From NCBI GenBank assembly GCA_030148425.1, contig JASBTM010000017.1, forward strand, positions 682,001-746,000: DNA of 64,000 nucleotides. Direction: 5' to 3'. The translations under genes and the position numbers were made by a program. Numbering within the stretch: the first letter of the stretch is position 1; each line of letters starts with the position of its first letter. Shown here piece after piece: positions 12,774 to 21,789 of the stretch. The notes beneath the pieces are model-generated. The model searched no databases. It saw nothing but the letters and a program-made list of their open reading frames with translations, and had not been told where the DNA came from. Source of the DNA: Hyphomicrobium sp. (lineage in GTDB: Bacteria > Pseudomonadota > Alphaproteobacteria > Rhizobiales > Hyphomicrobiaceae).

Positions 12774-13535
12774 ATGAAAAAGGTCCTTCTCATCGGAATC
12801 GGAGCCGGAAATCCGGACTACGTGACGATACAGGCCGTCAAGGCGCTCAACGAGGCCGATGTTTTCTTCTTCCTCGACAAGGGGGAGGAAAAGGAAGATC
12901 TCGCCAATTTGCGCCGAACCGTGTGCGAACGCTACATTGAGGACAAGTCCTACCGCATCGTCGAGGTGCCGGGGCCGGTTAGGGACCCCGGTGCGCCTGA
13001 TTACAAATCAGGTGTGCACGCTTGGCACCGCGAGAAGGCGCAGATCTTCAGTTCGCTTATCGCCGATGAATTGAAGGACGGAGAGGTCGGGGCGTTTCTC
13101 GTCTGGGGAGATCCGTCGCTCTACGATAGCACGCTGCGCGTCATCGACCAGATTCTGGCGCAGGGTGCTCTTGCTTTCGAATACGAGATCATCCCGGGCA
13201 TCACAGCAGTGCAGGCGCTTGCCGCCGAGCATAAGATTGCGCTGAATCCCATCGGCGAGCCGGTGCACATCACGACAGGGCGGCGGCTTCTCGAGGGTCT
13301 GCCCGACAAAGTCGATACGGCGGTCGTGATGCTCGATAACGGATCCGGCCTCAGGGCGTTGATCGACGAAGACGTCGAGATCTTTTGGGGCGCCTATCTC
13401 GGTACGCCGGATCAGATCCTGATCTCGGGAAAGCTCACGGACTGTGTCGACGCAATCCAGACGGCGAGAACCGAAGAACGCGAGCGCAAAGGCTGGATCA
13501 TGGACACGTATCTGCTTCGGCGCACGCCTCGGTAG
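12774..13535 (+). CDS. cobF: Precorrin-6A synthase (deacetylating), CobF
   Basis: The protein starts MKKVLLIGIGAGNPDYVTIQ and is a 253-residue SAM-dependent tetrapyrrole methylase. The N-terminal glycine-rich loop, LVWGDPSLYDSTLRVIDQIL in the middle (about 110-130) and EIIPGITAVQALAAEH (about 140-155) are family hallmarks, and the overall sequence matches CobF. CobF methylates precorrin-5 at C1 and releases acetate in the aerobic vitamin B12 pathway. ATG 12774 has GGAGA ten bases upstream. The gene stands alone here, away from the rest of a cob cluster, and ends at a clear terminator. Confidence 0.9.
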   Translation: MKKVLLIGIGAGNPDYVTIQAVKALNEADVFFFLDKGEEKEDLANLRRTVCERYIEDKSYRIVEVPGPVRDPGAPDYKSGVHAWHREKAQIFSSLIADELKDGEVGAFLVWGDPSLYDSTLRVIDQILAQGALAFEYEIIPGITAVQALAAEHKIALNPIGEPVHITTGRRLLEGLPDKVDTAVVMLDNGSGLRALIDEDVEIFWGAYLGTPDQILISGKLTDCVDAIQTARTEERERKGWIMDTYLLRRTPR

Positions 13536-13562
13536 TCACATATCGGTTTTCCCACGTCATGA

Positions 13563-13606
13563 CCGCCTGCGCAGCCGTCCACGACAGCGGGCGGTAATAT
13601 TTTTTG
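13563..13606 (+). terminator. Rho-independent terminator after cobF
   Basis: CCGCCTGC pairs with GCGGGCGG (one wobble pair) over a 16-base loop and is followed by TAATATTTTTTG. It ends the cobF transcript just before the convergent LysR gene. Confidence 0.7.
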
Positions 13607-14524
13607 TTAGCGTTCGCTTTCGAAATTATCCCATGACGGGGTCTTACCGAAACGATCGACGAGAAAATCTATAAAGACGCGGGTTTTTGCGGCGAGATAG
13701 CGGTTTGGCGCATAGAGCGCATGGATGGTCAAATCGGCTGGACGGTTATCCGGTAGGACCAGCGTCAGGCGACCGGCTGCGATGTCGGCGCCGACAATAA
13801 AGGTCGGCAGGTTGGCGATGCCGATGCCCTGCACGGCAGCATCGCGAAGCACATCGCCGTTGTTGGACGACAGGCATGAGCCGATCGCGATCGAAGTTGG
13901 TTGGCCCTTGTCGGTCAGATGCCAGCGTTGCATCGACGTCGTGTGGCCGTAGCTGAGACATCGATGGTCGATCAGATCGGCGGGGGTCTCCGGAGTTCCG
14001 TGCTTTGCGAGGTAATCGGGCGAGGCGACAAGGGCCAATCGTGCCGGGGCGATGCGACGGGCGATCAAGCTCGAATCCGCTGGTGTGCCGATACGCAGCG
14101 TGACGTCCGCGCCTTCTTCGAGGGGATCGATGAAGCGGTCCGTCAATATCAGCTCGACCTTCAGGTCGTCGAAGCGAGTCATGAAGTCGGCGATGGCCTT
14201 GCCGAGGTACAGGAAGCCGAACGACATCGGCGCGTTGACCTTCAGGATGCCCTTCGGCTCATCGTGGAGACGGGAAACCTGAGCTTCCGTCTCTTCGATT
14301 TGAGACAGGATCGACACACAACGCTCATAGTAAGCCAGTCCGGCCTCCGTGGGGGTCACGCGCCGGGTCGTGCGGTCCAGGAGACGCGCTCCAAGGGCCT
14401 GCTCGAGCTCCATGACGCCCTTGCTGACCGCCGAACGGGTGAGCCCCAGGCGCCGCGCCGCCTCGGCGTAGCTGCCGCTGGCGACCACCTTGACCAAGGC
14501 CCTCATAGCGTCGAGCTTGTCCAT
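13607..14524 (-). CDS. LysR-family regulator, likely of the quinone-stress genes
   Basis: The 305-residue product starts [20 protein letters not shown], the usual N-terminus of the large LysR subgroup that regulates oxidoreductases. The helix-turn-helix is at about 17-40 ([20 protein letters not shown]), followed by [14 protein letters not shown] and a ligand-binding domain. I chose ATG 14524 because the open frame to 14665 would add 47 residues unlike the family. It is divergent from wrbA with 133 bases between starts. This predicts that it senses an electrophile or quinone and controls wrbA and the genes beyond it. The T-rich gap contains no clean T-N11-A palindrome that I could single out. 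Confidence 0.88.
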   Translation of the reverse strand: MDKLDAMRALVKVVASGSYAEAARRLGLTRSAVSKGVMELEQALGARLLDRTTRRVTPTEAGLAYYERCVSILSQIEETEAQVSRLHDEPKGILKVNAPMSFGFLYLGKAIADFMTRFDDLKVELILTDRFIDPLEEGADVTLRIGTPADSSLIARRIAPARLALVASPDYLAKHGTPETPADLIDHRCLSYGHTTSMQRWHLTDKGQPTSIAIGSCLSSNNGDVLRDAAVQGIGIANLPTFIVGADIAAGRLTLVLPDNRPADLTIHALYAPNRYLAAKTRVFIDFLVDRFGKTPSWDNFESER

Positions 14525-14657
14525 TTGTATCCAAATTGGAACCAGACTGCCTATATTATCGCGTATTGAGCTATTTTCGTCAACGAGGCATATTCCATCG
14601 TGTCGGACGGCTGATGCCTCCGCACAGAGCGAATTTAAGGGTGTCTGGAGCACGCAA

Positions 14658-15257
14658 ATGACCAAGGTTCTCGTCCTCTACTATTCCAGCTACGGCCACA
14701 TCGAGAAGATGGCGGAGGCCGTGGCGGCAGGCGCGCGTGAAGGCGGCGCCGAGGTGACGATCAAGCGGGTGCCGGAACTGGTGCCAGAGGAAATCGCCCG
14801 GCAGTCGCATTTCAAGCTCGATCAAGCGGCTCCGATTGCAACTGTCGATGAGCTTCCGAACTACGATGCGATCATCATCGGCGTGCCGACGCGCTTCGGC
14901 AACATGCCGGCCCAGATGAAAAACTTTCTCGATCAGACGGGCGGCCTGTGGTTCGGCGGCAAACTGATCGGCAAAGTCGGCAGCGTGTTTTCGTCGACGG
15001 CTACTCAGCACGGCGGCCAAGAGAGCACGATCCTGTCGACGCATACGGTTCTGCTTCACCACGGCATGGTGATTGTCGGGCTGCCGTATTCGTTCCAGGG
15101 GCAGATGGGCGTCAGCGAAGTGACCGGCGGCTCGCCTTACGGCGCGACAACGATCGCTAACGGCGACGGCTCTCGTCAGCCTTCGGCCAACGAGTTAGCC
15201 GGCGCCGAATACCAGGGCCGTCACGTCGCGCAGATCGCGGCAAAGCTGAAGGCGTAA
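14658..15257 (+). CDS. wrbA: NAD(P)H:quinone oxidoreductase WrbA
   Basis: The 199-residue flavodoxin-like protein starts [20 protein letters not shown], where the FMN phosphate loop is SSYGHI. It also shows [20 protein letters not shown] and [15 protein letters not shown], both diagnostic of WrbA. WrbA reduces quinones by two electrons to hydroquinones and so avoids semiquinone radicals; it binds FMN and forms tetramers. It lies between a divergent LysR gene and a downstream ring-cleaving dioxygenase, which fits a quinone-detoxification set. Confidence 0.95.
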   Translation: MTKVLVLYYSSYGHIEKMAEAVAAGAREGGAEVTIKRVPELVPEEIARQSHFKLDQAAPIATVDELPNYDAIIIGVPTRFGNMPAQMKNFLDQTGGLWFGGKLIGKVGSVFSSTATQHGGQESTILSTHTVLLHHGMVIVGLPYSFQGQMGVSEVTGGSPYGATTIANGDGSRQPSANELAGAEYQGRHVAQIAAKLKA

Positions 15258-15270
15258 GCCTCGCGAATTC

Positions 15271-15297
15271 GGATCGTCGCCGAATTGGCGACGGTCC
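15271..15297 (+). terminator. Stem-loop after wrbA
   Basis: GGATCGTCGCC pairs with GGCGACGGTCC (one G-U pair) around the 5-base loop GAATT. There is no T tract, so it may be a weak terminator or an mRNA-stabilising hairpin between wrbA and the dioxygenase gene 94 bases further on. Confidence 0.5.
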
Positions 15298-15390
15298 GCT
15301 TCTGCCGGCCACGATTGAAGCGCCGGAACGACCATCCACATAGCAGACCAACACAGCGATATCCCGTGCATTCGGGAGAAAGGACTAGCC

Positions 15391-16326
15391 ATGTCTGGCA
15401 TTCACCACATCACTGCAATTGCTGGCGATGCGTCCCGCAATCTCGATTTCTATACCCGCGTTCTCGGCCTTCGCCTGGTCAAGAAGACTGTCAACTTCGA
15501 CGATCCTGGCACCTATCACCTCTATTTCGGTGACGAGGTCGGGACGCCGGGAACGATCCTGACCTTCTTTCCCTGGGCGCATGCCGCAAAGGGACGGAAC
15601 GGCGTCGGGCTTGCTCAGCAGACGATGTTTCGCGTTCCCGAGGCTGCGATCGGCTACTGGACGCATCGCTTCGTCGAGAGGGGCGTATCGCATGACGCCA
15701 TCGAGAAGCGCTTCGGCCAGTCGGTGCTGCAGTTCACGGATCCGGATGGCATGAGCCTCGCCCTCGTCGGCGTGGCCGGCGCCGAAGCGGAGACAGCCTG
15801 GACGGGTAGCGACGTGCCGGCGGAAGACGCCATTCGCGGCTTCTACGGCATCCGCCTTCTGCTCGAAGACGCGAAGCGCACGGGCGCCATCCTGACGGAT
15901 GTCCTGGGCTTCGCGGAAGCGGGCAGCGAAGGTCCTGTCACGCGGTTCGTTGCGAAAGGCACGGATACCGGCGGCGTCGTGGAAATCCGCGAGGCCAAAG
16001 GCTTCCTTGCCGGCAATATGGGCCGCGGCTCGGTTCACCACGTGGCGTTTCGCGCCGCGACGGACGAAGAGCAGGCCGAGATGCGCAAGAAGCTCGTCGA
16101 GAACCATCGCATCCATGCGACGGAACAGATGGACCGCAACTACTTCCGGTCGATCTACTTCCGCGAGCCTGGCGGCGTGATTTTCGAAATTGCAACCGAC
16201 CAGCCTGGGTTCGCCGTCGACGAGCCGGTGGCCTCTCTGGGACAGGCACTGAAACTGCCTGACTTCCTCGAAGGTCAGCGGAAGGAGATCGAGGCAATGC
16301 TTCAGCCGTTGGAGAAGGCAGCATGA
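15391..16326 (+). CDS. Ring-cleaving dioxygenase, glyoxalase family (MhqO-like)
   Basis: The 311-residue protein consists of two glyoxalase/vicinal-oxygen-chelate modules (about 1-150 and 155-300). Metal ligands are suggested by GIHHITAIAGDASRN at the N-terminus, SVHHVAFRAATDEEQ in the second module and the glutamate in EPGGVIFEIATDQPG. This two-module layout is that of the MhqA/MhqE/MhqO and LinE-type hydroquinone dioxygenases. It would open hydroquinones, for example those made by WrbA. The next gene starts inside its stop codon (ATGA), so the two are translationally coupled. Confidence 0.88.
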   Translation: MSGIHHITAIAGDASRNLDFYTRVLGLRLVKKTVNFDDPGTYHLYFGDEVGTPGTILTFFPWAHAAKGRNGVGLAQQTMFRVPEAAIGYWTHRFVERGVSHDAIEKRFGQSVLQFTDPDGMSLALVGVAGAEAETAWTGSDVPAEDAIRGFYGIRLLLEDAKRTGAILTDVLGFAEAGSEGPVTRFVAKGTDTGGVVEIREAKGFLAGNMGRGSVHHVAFRAATDEEQAEMRKKLVENHRIHATEQMDRNYFRSIYFREPGGVIFEIATDQPGFAVDEPVASLGQALKLPDFLEGQRKEIEAMLQPLEKAA

Positions 16327-16949
16327 CGACGATGTCATCAGAAGTCATTCGCGCGGGTGCACCTTTGGGTGCCGCCCGCGCGGCGATGATCCTGGTGCAC
16401 GGACGCGGAGCGAGTGCCGAGGGTATACTAGGCCTCGCAGACGCGTTCGACGCCAACGACATCGCCTTTCTCGCACCGCAAGCGCGTTCGGGCAGTTGGT
16501 ATCCGCAGTCCTTCATGGCGCCGATTGCCCAGAACGAGCCGCATCTCAGCAACGCGCTGAAAACGCTTTCGGACGTTGTCGCGGATCTCGAGCAGCACGG
16601 CATGCCGGCGGAGAAAATCGTTCTAGCGGGATTTTCTCAAGGTGCGTGTCTCGCACTCGAGTTCGCGGCCCGGAACGCGCGCCGCTTCGGCGGCGTGGTG
16701 GGCTTGAGCGGTGGCCTGATCGGGCCGGAAGGAACACCGCGGACCTATGCGGGCTCTCTCGCTGGGACTCCGGTGTTTCTCGGGTGCAGCGATGTCGATT
16801 TTCACATTCCGCTTAAGCGGGTGAACGAATCGACCGCAGTGCTGAAGGGGCTCGGCGGTAACGTGACGGAGATCATCTATCCGGGCATGGGCCATACGAT
16901 CGTGCAGGATGAGGTCGAGCACGTTAAGACGATCCTGAAGGGCCTTTGA
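16323..16949 (+). CDS. Phospholipase/carboxylesterase (MhqD-like)
   Basis: The 208-residue alpha/beta hydrolase has an HGRGASAEGI oxyanion region near residue 22, the nucleophile elbow GFSQGACLAL (Ser near 103), an Asp in CSDVDFHIP near 160 and the catalytic His in GMGHTIVQDEV near 190. This matches the small carboxylesterase family that includes B. subtilis MhqD, which is induced by hydroquinones together with a glyoxalase-type dioxygenase. The start overlaps the dioxygenase stop. It may hydrolyse ring-fission products. Confidence 0.88.
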   Translation: MTTMSSEVIRAGAPLGAARAAMILVHGRGASAEGILGLADAFDANDIAFLAPQARSGSWYPQSFMAPIAQNEPHLSNALKTLSDVVADLEQHGMPAEKIVLAGFSQGACLALEFAARNARRFGGVVGLSGGLIGPEGTPRTYAGSLAGTPVFLGCSDVDFHIPLKRVNESTAVLKGLGGNVTEIIYPGMGHTIVQDEVEHVKTILKGL

Positions 16950-16971
16950 CGAGCCCGGAAGGGGTGACGCG

Positions 16972-17610
16972 ATGGAATTCGATTTCGAAAAGCTTGCGGC
17001 AGACGACCGCTACAAGCTGTTGTCCAGCACGATCGTGCCACGACCCATCGCCTGGGTGACGACCCTCTCGAAGAACGGCGTCCGCAACGCGGCGCCGTTC
17101 AGCTTCTTCAACGCGATGAGCAGCGATCCTGCTTTGCTCGCGGTTGGCATCATGGCCGATGGCGACTGCATGAAGGATACGGCGCGCAACATCCTCGACA
17201 CGCGGGAATTCGTCGTCAATCTCGTGCCGCGCGTCGCGGCGGAGGCGATGAACCTAACATCGATCGATGCGCCGCCGGAGATCGACGAGCTTGCATTGGC
17301 GAAGCTCGGCACATTACCGTCGCTCAAGGTCAAACCGGAACGGATAGCAATCAGCCCCGTCTCGTTCGAATGCAGGCTGCATACGCCGATCGAGCTTTCA
17401 AACCAGCTCATAGCGATTGGTGAGGTGGTGCAGGCCCACATCGCGGACGATGCGATGCTCGATCCGTCTAGGCTTTATGTCGACACGCCGAAGCTGGACC
17501 TTATATCCCGCCTGCATGGACGCGGCCTGTACGGAACCGCGGAGACCGCGTTTGAGATGCCGCGGCCGCAGTCCTATGAAGCGCTTAAAAACGAAAAGGC
17601 GCGAGTCTGA
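16972..17610 (+). CDS. Flavin reductase-like FMN-binding protein
   Basis: The 212-residue protein matches the flavoredoxin/flavin reductase-like family. RPIAWVTTLSKNGVRNAAPF (about 24-43) begins the split barrel, FFNAMSSDPALLAVGI supplies FMN contacts, and DTARNILDTREFVVNLV follows. It starts 22 bases after the carboxylesterase and is the last gene of the run before a strong terminator. It probably provides reduced flavin or itself reduces quinone-type substrates in the same pathway. Confidence 0.87.
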   Translation: MEFDFEKLAADDRYKLLSSTIVPRPIAWVTTLSKNGVRNAAPFSFFNAMSSDPALLAVGIMADGDCMKDTARNILDTREFVVNLVPRVAAEAMNLTSIDAPPEIDELALAKLGTLPSLKVKPERIAISPVSFECRLHTPIELSNQLIAIGEVVQAHIADDAMLDPSRLYVDTPKLDLISRLHGRGLYGTAETAFEMPRPQSYEALKNEKARV

Positions 17611-17623
17611 CGTCGCGCCTTTT
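17594..17623. terminator. Bidirectional terminator between flavin reductase and dps
   Basis: AAAAGGCGCGA pairs perfectly with TCGCGCCTTTT (11 bp, 8-base loop). The flavin reductase stop codon lies in the loop. The A and T ends make it work in both directions between the convergent genes. Confidence 0.85.
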
Positions 17624-17657
17624 GTTCTGACTTTTTGTTGTTCGCTCGAAAGCCGAA

Positions 17658-18185
17658 TTACGCTTCGTGCGGAATGTTCCGCGTGGCTTCAAAAAGGAAC
17701 CATACGCGGCGCTCAGCCTCGTCAATCCAGTTTTCGAGCATGCTTGCCGTCGCAACGTCGCCATGCTCATCGCAAAGATCGTGAAGCTGGCGCATTTCGT
17801 CGGTGAGCTGCAAGTTGTCGTCGCGAAGCTCGGCCAACATATCGTTCGGCGTTACGAAGTCTGCGTCGTTGTCCAGAATGCGCTTCTGGCTGTTGATCTG
17901 GCCGATGGACCGGATCGTCGTGCCGCCGAGCTTACGAGCGCGTTCGGCAATATCATCCGTCGCCGCGAAGATCTGTTCGCCCTGCTCGTCAAGCATCAGG
18001 TGATAATCCCGGAAATTCGGGCCCGACATATGCCAGTGGAAATTCTTGGTCTTGATGTAGAGCGCGAAGAAATCCGCGAGAAGCGCCGACAACGAGGCAG
18101 AGATATCTTTGATGGCGTTGTCGGAGAAGTGCGATGGCGTATCGAGCGCCGCTTTCCGCCGGGATTTGGCCGTATCCGCTTTCAT
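17658..18185 (-). CDS. dps: Dps-family DNA starvation/iron storage protein
   Basis: The 175-residue ferritin-like protein has the inter-subunit ferroxidase site of Dps: TKNFHWHMSGPNFRDYHLML (two His and an Asp, about 50-70) and DEQGEQIFAATDDIAERARK with the conserved Asp and Glu. Dps dodecamers oxidise iron with peroxide and protect DNA. The short basic N-terminus (MKADTAKSRRKAA) could contact DNA. It is convergent with the quinone-stress operon across a shared terminator, so both oxidative-stress functions are neighbours but separately transcribed. Confidence 0.93.
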   Translation of the reverse strand: MKADTAKSRRKAALDTPSHFSDNAIKDISASLSALLADFFALYIKTKNFHWHMSGPNFRDYHLMLDEQGEQIFAATDDIAERARKLGGTTIRSIGQINSQKRILDNDADFVTPNDMLAELRDDNLQLTDEMRQLHDLCDEHGDVATASMLENWIDEAERRVWFLFEATRNIPHEA

Positions 18186-18275
18186 GTCCGTATCTTCCTC
18201 ATCTTTATGGCTTCGGGGGTAAAAAAGGCATCGTACTACTCGATCATAAGCCGCCGCCAGCGGCTTTGATTGACA

Positions 18276-18671
18276 TCATTCGGCGGCCTCCTCGACGACT
18301 GCTTTTAGCAAAGCTGCCATCTTCTCGACAGTCGGTCCGGCGTTGGAAGCTAGCCCATAACGCTTACCGAGCCAGCCTATATCGAGGTATGAAATCCATA
18401 CACTCTTGGACTCATCCTGCCAGACAAGCGCCTTCAAAGGCAGATCAAGCCCGATGGTCTGGACGTCCTGCATAAGCAGCGTGCCTGCCGCAGGGTTTCC
18501 AAAAAAAAGAACTTCGGTAGGCCGCAAGTCTAGGCCGGCTTTCGCGGCGGCGGCGGCATGATCTATCCGGGCGAGGAGCGTCATCCCGCGGCCGGTGACG
18601 ATTGCAGCGAGCCTATCCGCGGTCTCTTTCGGAGAATGCTGGCTGCGGAGCGAAATCAGTCCGTCGACCAT
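18276..18671 (-). CDS. DUF302 domain protein
   Basis: The 131-residue protein matches the DUF302 fold over nearly its whole length: KETADRLAAIVTGRGMTLLA, IDHAAAAAKAGLDLRPTEVL, FFGNPAAGTLLMQ and LPLKALVWQDESKSVWISY are its conserved blocks. No signal peptide is evident. DUF302 proteins have no established biochemical role. It lies upstream of dps on the same strand with a 90-base gap, so they may share a transcript. Confidence 0.85.
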   Translation of the reverse strand: MVDGLISLRSQHSPKETADRLAAIVTGRGMTLLARIDHAAAAAKAGLDLRPTEVLFFGNPAAGTLLMQDVQTIGLDLPLKALVWQDESKSVWISYLDIGWLGKRYGLASNAGPTVEKMAALLKAVVEEAAE

Positions 18672-18868
18672 CTGTCTTATACTCCATACAGCTGCCCGGC
18701 CGCGGCCACTGTTAGCCCCGACCCAGCCGCGTTGTCCACCGGGCTCATTGTAAAATCGTGCATTCAGAAAAATTGCGACAAATGCCGTCTCTCGGCGCCA
18801 TCATGCGGTGACCGGCGCGAACCTCTCAGCTATTGGGTTCGGGCTTTTTGCCATCCGGGAGGTAAAGA

Positions 18869-19576
18869 ATGCCGCCACTCCGTATTGTCACCCTACCCGC
18901 GATTCCGGTGGTGTTGAGCATCACCGGGGGCTACATCGACACCGCGGGCTTCCTCGCGTTGCATGGGCTGTTCACGTCCCACGTCACCGGCAACTTCGTG
19001 ACGCTCGGCGCATCGCTGGCTGAGGGCGCCTCCGACACGACGGCTAAGATATTGGCGCTTCCGGTCTTTTGCCTGGTCGTATTCATCACGCGACTTTTGC
19101 GATTCCAACTCGAGAAGAGCGGCCTGCCCATCCTCGGCATCTGGCTGTCGCTGCAGTTTGTCCTGATGACGCTCGCGGCGCTCGTCGCAGTGCGCTACGG
19201 ACCATTCCCAGATGCGGATACGTTCCCGGCGGTGTCGACTGGCCTTATACTGGTCGTCGCCATGGCTATCCAAAATGCTTTCCACCGAATCCATCTCTCG
19301 AGTTTTCCGCCGTCGACGATCATGACCGGCACGACGACGCAAGCGATGCTCGATCTTGCCGATCTCGTTCATGGCGTGCCGGCGGAAGCCAAGCCGGCCG
19401 TGCAGGCTCGCGTCACCGGGCTGCTCGACAGCATCGTTCTCTTCGGGATCGGTTGCGGCGCGTCGGCTCTGATTTTTTCGCACGCGCGCGAATGGGTGTT
19501 CGTCGGCGGTCCAGTGCTTAGCGCAATTACAATCGCGCTTTATGTCCGGGAAAAAATGCACGGCGTACGGTCGTAA
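18869..19576 (+). CDS. YoaK/DUF1275 family membrane protein
   Basis: The 235-residue protein has about six hydrophobic segments and the family signature GGYIDTAGFLALHGLFTSHV near the N-terminus, followed by TGNFVTLGASLAEG. AMAIQNAFHRIHLSSFPPST and TTQAMLDLADL are further conserved blocks. It is an inner-membrane protein of unknown function. The start ATG follows GGAGG by about six bases. A strong terminator follows directly. Confidence 0.88.
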   Translation: MPPLRIVTLPAIPVVLSITGGYIDTAGFLALHGLFTSHVTGNFVTLGASLAEGASDTTAKILALPVFCLVVFITRLLRFQLEKSGLPILGIWLSLQFVLMTLAALVAVRYGPFPDADTFPAVSTGLILVVAMAIQNAFHRIHLSSFPPSTIMTGTTTQAMLDLADLVHGVPAEAKPAVQARVTGLLDSIVLFGIGCGASALIFSHAREWVFVGGPVLSAITIALYVREKMHGVRS

Positions 19577-19577
19577 A

Positions 19578-19604
19578 AAAACGCCGCTGCCGAGGCGGCG
19601 TTTT
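19578..19604. terminator. Bidirectional terminator between DUF1275 and SDR genes
   Basis: AAAACGCCGC pairs with GCGGCGTTTT over a 7-base loop, with A and T runs on both flanks. It separates two convergent genes. Confidence 0.88.
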
Positions 19605-19628
19605 CATTTGCTCTGCCTGGCGTCGAAA

Positions 19629-20435
19629 TCAGACGCGAGCGGCAGCCTTTTGGTAGCGGGACGCGGGCGCGTTGCGTGAAAGGTTCGGACGGAGCGCCAG
19701 GCGCGCGGCATTGATATTTTCCCAATCTTTCGCGTCGGGCAACGAAGGAATGGTGACGAGTTCGCCCAAATCCAACCCGGCGAACGCCGCATCGACCATC
19801 GGCTCGACATCCATGATCATTTCGGCCGGGAAATTGTTGATGTCGAGACCTGAGCGATCCCAAATTTCTGTTCGTGTCGCTCCGGGCAAGACGGCCTGGA
19901 CGATCACTCCTGAAGCGGAAAGCTCGGCATTGAGGGTCAGCGAGAGATTGAGGACATAAGCTTTCGACGCACAATAAACAGCGCTGGCGATTTCCGGAGC
20001 GAGCGCCAGGACGGAAGCAAGATTGATAATCGTTCCAGACTTCTTCGCCGAGAAATTGGCGGCAGCTGCGGACGCGAGATGCGTAACGGCGGTGATGTTC
20101 AGATCGATCAGCTTGTCGACGACACCGAGATCCCCATCAGCCATCGTGCCGTTGAAACCCATTCCGGCGTTATTGACGAGGAGCGTAATTGCCTTGTCCT
20201 CGCGCAGGCGATTGGTGAGCTTTGCTAGATCGGATTTCGAAGTCAAATCGGCAGCAATGACCTCGGCAGCGCGCCCCGTTTCGGCGCGGATCCGGTCCGC
20301 AAGCGCTGAGAGACGTTTTTCATCGCGCGCGACGAGAATTACATCGTAGCCGCGCTTTGCCAGACGGTCCGCGTAGACGGCGCCTATTCCCGTTGAAGCG
20401 CCTGTTACGAGAGCGAAGCCTTTTGAATTCGACAT
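19629..20435 (-). CDS. Short-chain dehydrogenase/reductase
   Basis: The 268-residue protein begins MSNSKGFALVTGASTGIGAV with the NAD(P) loop TGASTGIG at 11-18. NNAGMGF is near 88, the catalytic Ser lies in IINLASVLAL near 137, and Tyr-Lys in YCASKAYVL near 153-157. It belongs to the DltE-like group of classical SDRs. It is transcribed in the same direction as the TetR and thioesterase genes upstream, with 127 bases between it and the TetR gene, so it is probably a TetR target with its own promoter. Confidence 0.88.
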   Translation of the reverse strand: MSNSKGFALVTGASTGIGAVYADRLAKRGYDVILVARDEKRLSALADRIRAETGRAAEVIAADLTSKSDLAKLTNRLREDKAITLLVNNAGMGFNGTMADGDLGVVDKLIDLNITAVTHLASAAAANFSAKKSGTIINLASVLALAPEIASAVYCASKAYVLNLSLTLNAELSASGVIVQAVLPGATRTEIWDRSGLDINNFPAEMIMDVEPMVDAAFAGLDLGELVTIPSLPDAKDWENINAARLALRPNLSRNAPASRYQKAAARV

Positions 20436-20562
20436 AGCATGTTCCTTTCTCTGTGGCCTGGATGGGCCGGTTCGATTTATATATTTTTGTCGTCATGTAT
20501 CTTGCCGCATGTAGTTGGCGTCGTCCCCTGGCGAGAGCAACCCCCGAGACGGTCAAAATTCG

Positions 20563-21150
20563 TTATTCGTCGAGAAGGGCTAACCGGACCGACTGCATGA
20601 TCTCATCCGATACGGGCGATCCCTTCGTCGATCGAGAAAGGACGAGTCCCCCGACCAACATGGCGATTTGCGCCAGAGCATCTTCGCGCGAGGCGGTCTT
20701 TCTTTTTCTGGAAAGAAGCGGCGTCAGGCGATCTACCATCGCATTAAATCCGGAAGCGAACGCCGTGCGTATCGGACCCTTCGGATCCTCGCGCGCCATG
20801 TCACCGCACATCGCGGCAGCAGGACACCCCAGCCCAATCGCGTCGCGATGCGCGCGCGTCGTGTAGCGCTTGATGAACTCCGCACGAGCAGACTTCTTAT
20901 CCGCGCCATTACGCTCTTCGATTGCTTCATAAATGCTGCGGCGATCATTGAATGCGCGCGCGCACGCTTCGGCAACCAGAGCTTCCTTAGACCGGAAATG
21001 GCCGTAGAAACCGCCGTGCGTCAGGCCTGCTTCGGCCATCACCTCCGGAACGCTGACGCCGTCTATGCCGTGCTCCAAAAAAAGCTTGGACGCGGCGTTG
21101 AGGACTTCCTCACGGTGCTTGTCAGCTTCCTTGCGCGATACACGCGGCAT
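20563..21150 (-). CDS. TetR-family transcriptional repressor
   Basis: The 195-residue protein carries an N-terminal TetR helix-turn-helix (VLNAASKLFLEHGIDGVSVP, then EVMAEAGLTHGGFYGHFRSK) and a helical effector domain from about residue 60. The motif LGCPAAAMCGDMAR occurs in TetR regulators of SDR and oxidoreductase genes. It lies between a PaaI-type thioesterase gene (11 bases upstream) and the SDR gene, so it probably represses this group. The ligand is unknown. Confidence 0.9.
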   Translation of the reverse strand: MPRVSRKEADKHREEVLNAASKLFLEHGIDGVSVPEVMAEAGLTHGGFYGHFRSKEALVAEACARAFNDRRSIYEAIEERNGADKKSARAEFIKRYTTRAHRDAIGLGCPAAAMCGDMAREDPKGPIRTAFASGFNAMVDRLTPLLSRKRKTASREDALAQIAMLVGGLVLSRSTKGSPVSDEIMQSVRLALLDE

Positions 21151-21161
21151 TCTTTTTCTCC

Positions 21162-21662
21162 TTAAGCCTGAGCTTGGGTCGCGTTATTGCGTTGTCCCAT
21201 GATCAAGCACGTCTCTGTTCCGTGAGCGATAAGGCTTCCCGCCTTCTCGAAGACTTTCGCTTCAGAACTTCCTATCCGCCCGCCAAAAGACAGCACCGTG
21301 CCTTCACACCGCAACACCCCCGTCGATGCAAATACAGGACGGACGAAATGGGTTTTAAATTCCAATGTCGTGTAAGTCTGTCCCGCTGACAGCATTGAGT
21401 GAATAGCACAAGCCATCGCCGTGTCGAGAAGCGTGGCTATCCAGCCGCCGTGAACCATGCCCATAGGGTTATAGTATTCTTCAGTCGGCGTTCCTTCCAC
21501 GACGACGCGACCACGCGTAATTTCTACCGGCAGAATAGCCATCGCCTTGCTGAACGGCGGCACAGCGAGCTCGCCATCCCGCAGTGCAGTAAGAAAATCC
21601 ACGCCCGTCATCGTCGCCGCCACACGCGAAGGCACGATCCCGACGGCCACACGATCATCCAT
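21162..21662 (-). CDS. PaaI-type hotdog thioesterase
   Basis: The 166-residue protein is a single hotdog domain with the PaaI signature NPMGMVHGGWIATLLDTAMA (about 66-85) and ITRGRVVVEGTPTEEYYNPM before it, then TTLEFKTHFVRPVFAS. Such enzymes cleave acyl-CoA or aryl-CoA thioesters. It is first in a leftward group with the TetR and SDR genes and is divergent from a thiolase gene, which suggests a small acyl-CoA module. Confidence 0.88.
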   Translation of the reverse strand: MDDRVAVGIVPSRVAATMTGVDFLTALRDGELAVPPFSKAMAILPVEITRGRVVVEGTPTEEYYNPMGMVHGGWIATLLDTAMACAIHSMLSAGQTYTTLEFKTHFVRPVFASTGVLRCEGTVLSFGGRIGSSEAKVFEKAGSLIAHGTETCLIMGQRNNATQAQA

Positions 21663-21789
21663 CTTCGCTGCTCTCCGCGTTGAGGTGCGTCAACATTCAA
21701 GATCGAGGTCTTCTTTGCTCTATTGTATTACGTCCATCATATATTATGTCGGCCATCATGAATAGCCAGACGAAACCAGGAGGCCTTTG

